The notes under the pieces: model-generated
Seen by the model: the letters and a program-made list of their open reading frames with translations, nothing else
Database searches by the model: none
What the model was told of the DNA's origin: nothing
Shown here: positions 33,307 through 43,119 of the stretch, one piece after another
Layout: each line of letters starts with the position of its first letter
How positions within the stretch are numbered: position 1 is the stretch's first letter
Source of the DNA: Favolaschia claudopus
Taxonomy: Eukaryota > Basidiomycota > Agaricomycetes > Agaricales > Mycenaceae
Assembly (NCBI GenBank): GCA_037176885.1
Contig: JAWWNJ010000188.1
Location: 124,001-188,000, forward strand
DNA: 64,000 nt
Direction: 5' to 3'
Translations under genes and position numbers: made by a program

Positions 33307-34072
33307 CTATTCCAATTTCTCAAGCTCCTCCAATCGCAATAAAACGACATCTTTACTCGTTTCTTGTATTTCCCCGGCCAAGAATATTTCGTCCAGAATG
33401 GCGTAGACCTCCAAGCGGGCATGAGAACGAGCTGTTGTGATAAATGATAGTATCAACAACTCACCTTGTAGAAGTTGAACACGAGATCGAGCTCGTTGAC
33501 GTTCTCGAAGTAGTTATCTGAAGAAAAAATCGCTCGAGAACCAGCAGATGAGATTGAAGGCAATGAATGTACCCAGTACTTCTACGAAGAAGTGAATCAC
33601 TTCGAGATATGCGAGCTCGTTATCGTTCGCGTCGACACAAATGCAGAAGAACAGCCCAGCATATCGGCGGTAGACAATCTTGTAGTTGCGGAACTATCCC
33701 ACAGAGTTGAATGAATCGAGATTCAAATAGGCAGAGAGTGGCGAACTCTACCTCGACGAAATTTGATTGATACCGCTGGTCCCTCGCGCTGACCAGCCGG
33801 TGGACTTCCCCACGGAGACGGACCTAGACAAGGAGTCCCCATAAGCGTTGCAGTCCGAATTTACAGGTACCAAATGCAAGAAACGAAAAGTAAGAAGTTT
33901 AGAGGGGGGAAAGGGTTCTTGCGTGCCTTTTCGTCATCCTCGTACGGAACGTACCACTTCGATAAGCGGGTCTTGCCTTGTCGATTCTACAGCTCTCCAC
34001 ACATCAGCCTCGAGCCGAGGTGAAGCGTTACTTAGAGTCAAGGCCGACCTGAACGAGGATGAAGCGAATCAT
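33307..34072 (-). CDS. APS2: AP-2 clathrin adaptor complex, sigma subunit, 6 exons
   Basis: Exons (minus): 34072-34049, 33986-33927, 33823-33752, 33693-33573, 33517-33465, 33408-33307 (432 nt, 143 aa, in frame). The product begins MIRFILVQ and carries [64 protein letters not shown] and ends [10 protein letters not shown]. This is full-length for the ~142-residue sigma-2 longin-fold subunit, which helps AP-2 bind dileucine cargo signals at the plasma membrane during clathrin endocytosis. Sigma-1 is excluded by the C-terminal sequence. Five short introns split the gene. Intron 2 (33926-33824) uses a GC donor (AAAAG|GCACGC). This is a host housekeeping gene and a useful anchor for synteny. Confidence 0.96.
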
Positions 34073-34216
34073 CTTCACGACCCTCGTAGACTTGACACTC
34101 GACAAGTCGTACGTCCAGAAGAGAGACCCTCAGAGATGGAAGCGGATGACAAGGCGAAGAGCATAGCCCTAAGCCATTCAGCATTTCTCCGAGCATCTGA
34201 TGCAGGGTCGTGGGAG

Positions 34217-34258
34217 CATCAAACGCGTATATAGACATAAACAACGCGTTGTTACGAT
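34217..34258 (-). promoter_or_regulatory. Shared 42-bp upstream element with an ACGCGT box, copy 3
   Basis: In gene orientation: TAACAACGCGTTGTTTATG ... TATACGCGTTTGATG. It lies 145 bp upstream of the AP-2 sigma start codon and matches copies 1 and 2 over about 34 of 42 positions by eye. Confidence 0.5.
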
Positions 34259-34611
34259 CGACCCGTTCGATTCTTGAGTACCATAAAAGGTGGGCTTAAA
34301 TACGGTGGATTTTTACAGCAAAAGATGGAGAAGAACCCGAGAGGTCTTGGAGGGGAGAGCAGATATCTTTTCCAGTGTTGAACATCAAATTCATGATTTT
34401 ATAGTAATTCTTTCAGTTCTTTTACGATTGGTCAAATACCACCAAGAAGCTGCTGAACGAATACTAGTAGTAGATCCTAGATTCAGCAACATTTGAGGCA
34501 ACTCACAGCGCCGTTCCCTCAATTTATCGGGCTGGGAAGTGATTTTATATTTGCTAAATTTCTTATCTCATTTCTGGCGCCAATGAACGTGATAGCATTT
34601 ACTGAAGGAAG

Positions 34612-34700
34612 GCTCACTCGCGGTGGTCCGCATTCACCCTACTTATTAAAAGCATCGGCAGCTGTATTCAGTGGAAGGCCAGTTCGATTCTGGCGTGAGC
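34612..34700 (+). ncRNA. tRNA-like pol III-type unit 9 (plus strand)
   Basis: The outer helix is GCTCAC/GTGAGC, with the same tight hairpin GCGG-TGGT-CCGC. The central helix TTCAC/GTGGAA has a bulge. The T arm is GCCAG-TTCGATT-CTGGC, compensated relative to GCCCG/CGGGC in the minus-strand units. TTTTT lies at 34724-34728. The opposite orientation and distance from the main array show that the family is dispersed. Confidence 0.6.
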
Positions 34701-34973
34701 TGTCATAGATTCGGCCTGGAAACTTTTTCCTGCTTTCATTTTCAGCGGAGAGAAGAACCAACCATTCATTGCAATGTAAATCCGCCCACGAGTCTAAGCG
34801 AGGTCGTTTTGTTCTCTCTTCATGTTAACAAGCAGACATTGACAACACTGCGGCAGTATAATACGCAAGCAACGATCTCAATTGAGCTGATCGCTCTGAC
34901 ATTGAGATTGCTCGACTCGCCTTTGAATTTGAGGACTCATCTAATACTTACGACGAAACGCGAATACAAGCAA

Positions 34974-35079
34974 GGCACTGTTGCGATGGTTCGCGCCCGC
35001 GCTCCATATATGCCATCTTGCATTGCCCACAAAGGTTATATATATTCGGCGGGAGTCCCGTTCGATTCGGGTGGGTGTC
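34974..35079 (+). ncRNA. tRNA-like pol III-type unit 10 (plus strand)
   Basis: Outer strands GGCACT and GGTGTC pair with wobbles. The hairpin is GCGA-TGGT-TCGC (again compensated), the central helix CCCGC/GCGGG, and the T arm CCCG-TTCGATT-CGGG. T7 follows at about 35100. The 106-nt unit is slightly longer than most because of the internal loop. Confidence 0.55.
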
Positions 35080-36538
35080 GTTCTTAGCGAAGAAGCGTCG
35101 TTTTTTTGTTTGGCCAGGGTATTTGGTGCGGTGAGTGAGCAGGGTGTTACATATGAGCAGAGGTAAGTAGGGTTAAATGAATTGGACTGTTGGTAGACGG
35201 ATACTTTTGTTAGTAATAACGAGTGGAACAGAATGAACGAAGTTTTCAGTACTCACCGGTACGTGGACAGTAGGAGAATGGGTAGAGGAAATCAGAAGAA
35301 AGGGGTCGAATACATTCATTGCGTGAATTGCTACGCCAGTACGCCTCGTTGGCTGCGTTAGGCATCCGTGCAGGTGTAGAAAAACTGGGCTTTTCAGTGG
35401 AACGCGCGTGCGATTCGGGATCTCCAAGCAGTGTCGTCGGAGTAATCTTCATCTGCGGCTTATTCGTTATGTTGAAAGGTTGGTTGGAGATTCTCAAACG
35501 TACGCTGACGTCGACGAGAACAAGAGGACAGCGCGTATTGAGCACGGCCGTGGCGTCTACAAGTCAAACAATTGTACAGTCAAGTCCGAAAGAGACTCTT
35601 GTGAACTTGAAGCGGATTGACTAGGATCAAGGGCACAGAACGAAATCAAGACGCATACATAGATAGTCAGATTTGTTTGTAGGAATGCCAGGAGTCCCGG
35701 AGCAAGTGAAGATGGCAAGCCTTCACGCCTCAGAATGTCGGTGCTGACACCTGTTCTCCAGTTCGAGTAGCCGAAAGCCAACCTTGCCAAAGGGAGCGCT
35801 CAGATGAAAGGTCGCCAAGAGTTGATAGTCCACGCGAGATTCAGAAGACATCGCTGAGTAGGTCGCAACGTTGAAGAAGCAGTCCATGGTGGGAAAGGGT
35901 AAAGACGGGGGGTGTGGGAATTGATGCGAAAGTTGATCATCAGGAACCAAAGATGTACATACAATCACCCCACCCTGCCTCCTCCCACACCGATACGGCT
36001 CTGGATAGACGTTCTGCGCCCTGGAATGCTTTCACTCACATCCTAACGCATGTCTTGGTGTCTCGGTGTCATGACGATCTGACAAGACAAGTTTTTGCCG
36101 TCAATGGAGTCCAAAGTCTTGAAATTTCGCAAAAACTTACTGGAATCTTCGATGTTATCTGTACGAATGAACGCCGGAAACTGGGAAGAGAAGATACAGG
36201 AGATGCGTACAAGCTTTGCGTTTACAGCTGTTTGACTCATCACCAAATATGTCCATACCATCAAAGGACCCCGTAACGCTGCCGATCATTTCCCAGGCTG
36301 TGACGCGTCGCCAGAGGACCTTCGCAGCGTCTCCCAGCCTGACGCGCCCTCCGTTGGCGGTTGGTAGGCTCTCGACGCGCATCAAAGGCGCTACGCAGCT
36401 ATCTCCTAGCCTGGCAACCTGCTTTGGACTCTCTCTGGATCTGACCTCCCCACATCTTGCTGGCGCCGTCTCCGGCTAAATTCTCTGTTTGTTCCTATGC
36501 AACTGGCAGTGCTTCCTGTACTCCTCGTCTTATTTATC
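35080..36538. other. Intergenic, no gene confidently recognised
   Basis: A minus-strand frame around 35723-35968 (MDCFFNVATYSAMSSESRVD) might be a small gene, but no family or second exon is convincing. Near 36290-36420 the phrase CCCAG-CTG-GACGCG recurs about three times. This may be the subterminal part of the Plavaka element that follows. Confidence 0.4.
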
Positions 36539-39500
36539 ATGGTCAAATCCTGTGTTTGTGGTTTTATAGCGGCGGCCGTGCCGCGCTTTCGAATCATCAA
36601 AACAGATGCAAAGTCTTGCGGGCCAGGCGCGAAGCAGCGGCGAACCACAATATAGCTACGCAAGCTGCTGCTGCTGCTGCTGCCGCCGCCGCCGCCGCCG
36701 CTGCTGCCGCTCCAACACAGGATTCTGGCCCTATAATCTCGTCCCCTGCGGTAAGTTCGCTGTATGTCTTTGAATTTAATGTCGTATATAACGTGAGTGC
36801 GCGCAGGATGATCCTCGCCCAGAATCACCGCCGCCGAGAATTCCTACACCCCCGCCAGTACGCCCGAGCGGACGACCAGGTCGTCGCATTGTTTTGCCGA
36901 AGCGGTACCGCGATGAGAGCGCGGCGCCTCCACCCCCCGCGGAAATCCCCGAATTGCCCCCCAATCCCGAACCTACCGTTGTTGAGCCTGAGGCGACTAC
37001 TGCTCCCAGATGGTTTAAAACTGCCCCCAATTCGTACGGACTATACAAAGTCTTTCCCCACGCTCCTACACGCGATCCCGACCAATGCATTTCGTTGGAT
37101 GATCTCTGTATATCCTCTGATCTACTTGTGCCTGATAAGATCTCCGACGTTATGCTCACCGTCCCTACCGCCCCATGGTTCCCTTTTTTGAACGCAACTG
37201 TAGCCCGCTTGATGACGTGGTTCCATCTCGGCGCCAATCTCAAATCCTTGGCCGAACTGGACGCTCTCGTCGAGGATGTACTCCTCCAGGAAGATTTCGA
37301 TGTTGCTCATCTGCGGAATTTCAGTGCAGCCCGAGAGAATAAACGTCTAGATGATACCCTTGCGAGCAACATCGACGACTCCGCCTCTGCCCCTGACGGT
37401 TGGAAGACGGCGTCTATAAAGATTAAACTTCCCGCGTCAAAACACTGTGTTGCTGAGCAGGACGCCCCTGTATTTGAAGTTTCTGGGCTCATGTACCGAC
37501 CTCTTCTCGACGTCATGATCGAAGCCTTCCAAAGTCCTATGTTCGAGGAGTACCACACCACCCCATTTGAGTATCGCTGGGACCCGTCACATAATCCCAA
37601 TGATCCCGACATTCCGCTTGACCCCGCCGACGTCCCAGTGGATGAACATGGGCTTCCTGAGCTTCCAGAAGGTCATCAAGTTGTCTATGGCGAGATCTAC
37701 ACCTCGTCTCGAATGCTCAAGGCGCATAACGAGCTTCCGAAAGCCGCCACAACCCCACATCTGGAGACAATTATAGCGGCGTATATGTTTTGGTCCGACG
37801 CAAGCACCTAGCCAACTTTGGGAGTGCCTCCCTTTGGCCGCTGTACACATTCTTCGGCAATCTATCCAAATATACTCGCGCAAAACCCACCGCCAATGCC
37901 GGCTTTCACCAGGCCTATTTCCCTTCGGTACGTCCACAACTCTCACTCCAACTCAAAATTCTTACTCTTTCACACTAGCTTCCCGACTCCCTCAAAGACT
38001 TTTACCGTGAAAAATTTGGTGTCACCGTGTCGGCTGATGTTTGGGCGCATCTCAAGCGTGAGCTCATGCATGGTATCTGGGATCTCCTTCTCACTCCAGA
38101 GTTTATTCACGCCTACGTCCACGGCATTGTCATCAAGTGTTACGATGGCATCGAACGGCTAGTTTTCCCGAGATTTTTCACTTACGGGGCCGACTATCCT
38201 GAAAAGTAATCTCTCTTTCTTGCGCCTACCTTCGCGCTAATTATTGCTAGGGTTCTGCTCGCAACCATCAAATATTTCGGAGGATGTCCGTGTCCCCGCT
38301 GTTTTGTAGAGAAGGATCAAATCTCACAAATGGGTACGAAAGCCGACATGCGCCGCCGACAGAACATACGAGAAGACACTCCGTGGTACAGAAAAACCAT
38401 TGAAACAGCCCGTCGATGGATATTTGAGAGAGGTTATCTGGTTGCGGGAGCTGCGATAAATAGGATGCTGAAGCCCACATCGCTCGTACCGACTCGCGTA
38501 GGTGCTCTGACTTGAGCAGGTGTCTTTGACTCATGGTATTGTCTAGAATGCCTTTTCAAAGCTTGCCGAGTATGGCTTCAATTTCTTTACCATGTTCGTC
38601 CCGGATTTCTTGCACGAGGTGGAATTAGGGGGATGGAAATCTTTATTTTTGCACTTGATACGCATCCTTCATGCGTACAGTCCAGTTTCTGTCGATAAAT
38701 TGAACGAACGGTGAGTACAATAATGTTGTATACGTGGAAGTTGTCCTGATCTTCCCAGGTTTCGCAACATCCCCACGTTTGGAAGAAGCACGATTCGTCG
38801 GTTCCACGCCAATGTCTCGGACATGAAAAAACCAGCAGCGCGGGATTTTGAAGACGTTCTCCAGGTAAATGCCGTCTGTCTATCGAAATTACGACGCCCT
38901 GAGTATTTGCAGTGCTGCATCCCTGCTTGCGAGGGACTGCTCCCCGAGCCGCACAACACCATCATCCTCACCCTCCTCTACACCTTTGCCACATGGCATG
39001 CATATGGCAAACTCCGTTTACACACCACCGGCACCATCTCTGTGAACCGTGACGACGGAGCTCGGCGCGCAAGCTCGCCATTTCTTGAAGACGACTTGTG
39101 AAGCTTATACGACGTACGAGCTTCCTCAAGAACAGAATCGCCGTGCGCGTAGACAAGCCAGTAAAAACTCGAAGTCCGCCGCAAATTCTACCGCGACTCC
39201 GATATCCAAAGCCCGCAAGACATGGAATATCAACACATACAAATGGCACTCGTTCCCTGATTACCCAGACGCGGTGGTAGATGTAGGTACTACAGAGTCA
39301 TACTCTACCGTCTTGGTCCGTTTCAATTTATTCTGCTCTACTAGTATCAAAATTGGAATGATATGTTACAGGGTGAACTTGCTCATTGCGCTGCAAAACG
39401 GGCGTATGCTAGAACCAACAAGCGCAACTTTGAAAGACAGATCGCGGCTCACGAACGCAGAAAACGTCTACTACGTCGGATCAAACAACGGATGAATGCA

Positions 39501-40776
39501 ACGTCTCAGTCGAAACCTTCCAATACACCCTCTCTAGCGCCTCAGCACAAGGAACAACGCAGCAAAACTGCGGAGAACCTGGCCCCCACCCACGACGCTC
39601 TCCCTCGCACTCCTCCCCGTCAGCGATACCACATCTCGGAGTCAAAACGGACGTGGCTTCATGCCATGGACCTCCCTGACGACTTCCCCGACGACGAGGC
39701 TCTCCAGGTGGGATTCATTTCAACTCTTTATCTCATTCCATTAATCCTTGATCAGACATTTATTCCTGACCTCAAATCTCATCTTCTGAGTCGTCTGCTG
39801 GGCATAGCGTACTCCGGGGATGAGACCCAATACTCGGACCAGGATTTAGCTGATGTGAACATTGTTCGCGACCGACTGTACACCCACAAAATCTTACGGG
39901 TAAACTACACCACTTACGACCTGCGACGTGATGAAGACACAATCAATACACGTTCCCATCCCGATATTATGGTTTTTGCCCACGAAGACGACGACGACTC
40001 GACCGCTCATCCATATTGGTATGCGCGGGTGGTGGGTATCTTCCATGCAGAAGTGCGCCATGTCGGTCCTAAATCCAAGAATACGCTGAAAGTCCATCGA
40101 ATGAACTTCCTCTGGGTTCGATGGTTCGGCCGCGACACAAGCCATCGTGCTGGCTGGCTAGCAAAACGTCTCCATCGCGTTGGATTTCTCCACGCCTCCA
40201 ATCCCGACCTCAGTGCCTTCGGTTTTCTTGATCCAGCCGAAGTCGTGCGTGCAGCTCACCTAATTCCTGCCTTCCATTACGGAAGGACATCCGAACTTCT
40301 TGGACCCTCAATCGCACGCCATTTCGACGCCGAAAACCACGAAGATTATGAATATTACTATGTCAATCAGTGAGTTGTTTGCCTTCAGATGATAATTGAA
40401 TTCAGACTAATTATTCCGCAGGATTGTCGATAGAGATATGTTTATGAGGTATATTGGCAAGGGAATTGGCCACCGCGATACTGCGGCTTCTCTCGCAGAG
40501 GATGCAGGCGAGGGAACGACAGCAGACGAGGACGACGAGATGGATATTGATCCTCCCGTTTCGGTGGTGCAGCAAGGCGGTGATTTGAGGACTGGCGATG
40601 AATTTGAAGGATCAGATGGGGAGGGCTCCGAGGACTCGGGTTCTGAAAACCACTCTGGTTCAGACGAATCGAGTGAGGACGGGGAAAGATCATCGGACGA
40701 GGAGGGCGAGGAAGAAAATGGGCCGGAGCCCACAGACGATGATTTGCTTGATTCTGCGGGTCTTGCCGACTTCTGA
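36539..40776 (+). pseudogene. Plavaka-family transposase, broken by three frameshifts
   Basis: The exon chain reads as a Plavaka transposase, a CACTA-related DNA transposon family of mushrooms. Features in order: an N-terminal Cys/His finger (CVCG ... NHQNRC), a 16-Ala tract (36663-36711), RIVLPKRYRDE, and FEVSGLMYRPLLDVMIEAF. Then come LANFGSASLWPLYTFFGNLS, GGCPCPRCFVEKDQ, the strongly typical GTTESYST ... GELAHCAAKRAYARTNKRN ... ERRKRLL, and a C-terminal VDRDMFMRYIGKGIGH before an acidic tail. Eight of the nine introns I place are canonical and 45-56 nt; the one at 39316 has an unusual GTCCGT donor. Lesions: a 1-base loss near 36574-36582 after the only ATG, a 1-base loss near 37803-37806 that brings a stop at 37809, and a 1-or-2-base change near 39045-39052. 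It therefore cannot make full-length protein. I did not find its terminal inverted repeats. Confidence 0.88.
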
Positions 40777-40944
40777 TATGTAAAATAAAATATATGTGGC
40801 CGTTTCTTACCTGCTGTTGCGTCCTGGACGCGGCGAAATCGAAGAAATCGAAAATGAGAAGGGATTGCCGAAAGGGGAATGCGACACGTGACCGCGTCTT
40901 CAAAATGGCGTCAGCCCTTGACGCGCTTCTCGCTCCCGACCACC

Positions 40945-41127
40945 ATGTCGACATCCGCCCCCGCTAACAACTCAGTCCCTCCGGCTCCTTCCTCTTCCTC
41001 TGCTGCCCCCCCTCCTGCTGATATCACACCCGCCAAACGGGCCTATGAAGACTGTGTCGCTGACCTCAGGCTGAATTCCGGCAACGACGCTCCGCCCCGC
41101 AAGAAGTCTAAGCGCGAGGCCATGTGA
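40945..41127 (+). CDS. Small basic-tailed ORF downstream of Plavaka, 60 aa
   Basis: An ATG in good context (CACCATGTC) opens a 60-residue frame: a Ser/Pro/Ala-rich first half, then DITPAKRAYEDCVADLR and a basic tail (PPRKKSKREAM) that could be a nuclear signal. There is no known domain. It lies ~170 bp after the transposase stop and might be an accessory gene of the same element or a chance ORF. Confidence 0.3.
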   Translation: MSTSAPANNSVPPAPSSSSAAPPPADITPAKRAYEDCVADLRLNSGNDAPPRKKSKREAM

Positions 41128-41261
41128 GGACGCACACGCGCTGGTTTTAATTCTCTTCTTAGTTCCGTAGGGCAACCAAGACTCCCTTCCACAAGCTTCT
41201 ATCATGCGCTCGCTACTTTCCTCGAGCAGTTACGCCTTATTTGGACATAGGACTTGTGTTA

Positions 41262-41411
41262 CTGTACTATTTCGATCAATTCGTCTCGCACGTGACTTTT
41301 TAATTTTTCCGACAAATCTCCAAATTCCGCTAAAATCGAAAGAAAATTATTGGCGGGGTCCCCGGAAATCGGCTGTGACGCGTGACAGACGAATTGATCG
41401 AAATTGTACAG
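41262..41411. mobile_element. 150-bp MITE related to the one at 306-559
   Basis: TACTGTACTATTTCGATCAA and seven more bases at 41260-41286 match the inverse of 41387-41413 at 26 of 27 positions, bounded by TA on both sides. The pattern CTGTAC-ATT-CGA-C is shared with the 306-559 element while the interior differs. It is non-coding and non-autonomous. Confidence 0.75.
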
Positions 41412-41652
41412 TATACACTCGGCAAAAACCGAAGTTTAGGATCGTCCTAAAGTGAAAGAAAAACTTAAAATTTTGGCAACGAAGTAAGTAGGCCCTAAAC
41501 TGATACAAAAACGTAAAGTAAAGGACCAACAAAAACCGTTCCCAAAACATCAAGTTTCGGCAACGGTTTCCGAAAGTCCGAAAGGAAAAGAATGAGACGC
41601 ACCTAAACCCTTTCCAAAACATTTGCTTTTGGGAGGGGTTTCGGGAGCACCA

Positions 41653-41737
41653 AAACTTATTGTTTTGGGGCCCCCGGAACGGTTGCTAAAACCAAAAGTT
41701 TTAGCAACCATTCCGGGGGCCCCAAAACAATAAGTTT
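41653..41737. repeat. Near-perfect 40-bp-arm hairpin
   Basis: Arms 41653-41692 and 41698-41737 are complementary at 39 of 40 positions around the loop CAAAA. The surrounding 41470-41800 holds further partial copies of the arm words (GTTTTGGG, AAACGGTTTC, TTTCGGCAACGG) in both orientations. There is no coding frame. It could be a foldback element or a small-RNA precursor. Confidence 0.8.
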
Positions 41738-42091
41738 CGGCAACCGTTTTGGTCGTTCCCAAAACGGTTTCCAAAATTTATTGTTTTGGGTCGTCCGGAA
41801 CTCAGCTGCAGCTCGGCTACAGCTGAGCTGCAGCGTGACATACCGCCCAGCTGTAGCTAGTTTATTTGACTTAAATCAATTTATTATAACACAATCAGAG
41901 AATCATTAATAACATTCAGAGGCAGTCGAATTGGTACGCATATAATACGCCTAGTACTACGTAGTATGAGTCTGAACGAACTAAGTACAAAGGAAGTAAG
42001 CAAGTAAGTAGAAGATATAGTAGTTACAGTGAAATCTAGCGGTCAACCAAGAAAACAAAGGCGAGCATTACATTACGCGCAGCGGGCTCGC
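41738..42091. other. Intergenic, no gene seen
   Basis: It contains an inverted CAGCTGCAGCT/AGCTGAGCTGCAG cluster near 41809-41835 and then AT-rich sequence leading to the 3' end of the minus-strand gene at 42092. Confidence 0.45.
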
Positions 42092-42787
42092 TCACGACTT
42101 GCAAATAATTTCGTACGCGTCGCGCATCTCCGGCGAAAGAGACGAGCTCGGGGGAAGACAGATTTTCGACGCCTTAACCCCGAGCGATTGAAGGCCACCC
42201 GCGAGCACTTGGTCCCAATGCATTGCTCCGTGAAATCTGTGGAATTTATGATGCTTTGTCCCACATTCGCACATGAAAGGAACGCGTGGCAGATCGAAAT
42301 GCTCCAAGATGTAGTGCAGATAAGCCTCTGTTTCAACATAAGAAAAGACAAAAACAAACAAAACAGGACACACACCAGTGAAGATACAGTTTTCGACACG
42401 ATAATGGCCCATCCAGAACAACGTGAACATGCTATTCCGCGTACATGGCTCATGCGCCGCTCGGCGATGTGACAAATGTCTTGAGTATCCCACTTTCATT
42501 GTAACGGCAGATAGCAGGCGTTCTACACTTTGCGCATCGGTGGGCGATGCAGCGAATTGAGCGATATCGGTTTGCTTGAGCAGTGCAACGTTGAAGACCG
42601 AGCCTGCGCCGTCGTTTTGGTAGGGACTCGTCTTTCGAAAAACATCGAAATTGGCGCGAAGATTGCTTATTGTCGTGAGATTGCGTCTAAAAGAATTTAG
42701 CCAAGCATATAGAGAGAAAACTAGGGATTCGTACGTGATCGGGATACGGTTGAATGTATGGAACGCAGTGGATAAGGAGCGTAGCAT
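42092..42787 (-). CDS. Possible T5orf172/MUG113-type (GIY-YIG superfamily) protein, 199 aa, 3 exons
   Basis: Exons (minus): 42787-42735, 42686-42376, 42327-42092 (600 nt, in frame, GT-AG introns of 48 nt). The central part reads VTMKVGYSRHLSHRRAAHE, a gap, then MGHYRVENCIFTEAYLHYIL and FMCECGTKHHKFHRF. This order (K-V/I-G-Y-S near an arginine pair, a V/A-E pair helix, then CxCGxxH) resembles the T5orf172/MUG113 domain common in mushroom genomes and distantly related to GIY-YIG nucleases. The typical start of the domain is poorly conserved, so catalytic activity is doubtful. It lies head-to-head with the alpha-mannosidase relic. No operon-like link is implied. Confidence 0.45.
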   Translation of the reverse strand: MLRSLSTAFHTFNRIPITYESLVFSLYAWLNSFRRNLTTISNLRANFDVFRKTSPYQNDGAGSVFNVALLKQTDIAQFAASPTDAQSVERLLSAVTMKVGYSRHLSHRRAAHEPCTRNSMFTLFWMGHYRVENCIFTGVCPVLFVFVFSYVETEAYLHYILEHFDLPRVPFMCECGTKHHKFHRFHGAMHWDQVLAGGLQSLGVKASKICLPPSSSLSPEMRDAYEIICKS

Positions 42788-43119
42788 CGCTTGGAAGACG
42801 ATGAAGAGTGTGGTAGGTGATAATGATGGAGGCAAGCAATGCCAAACGATACCGATCACCGAGCCATTCCAACAACACTCCTGCGCACAAAGACGACCCC
42901 AACAAGCTAATGCGCCGGATGCCCAGTACGTCTGCCGGATCCGCGAGCTCGTCGAAACGGTCGGTGTATCGCACCACTATCCGCTCCAGCCCCGTCACCC
43001 CCGAATTCGATGCACATCGACGATCCCACGGATACCTCACAGACGAGAAACGAGAGCACAGGCGCGTCCAGCTGCTGCCTTATCTACCTCGCCGCCGGAC
43101 TCGCCAAGATGTCCGCCGC

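Noticed and set aside
35723..35968. Small minus-strand gene starting MDCFFNVATY
   Set aside because: One short frame without a convincing second exon, domain or homologue that I can name.
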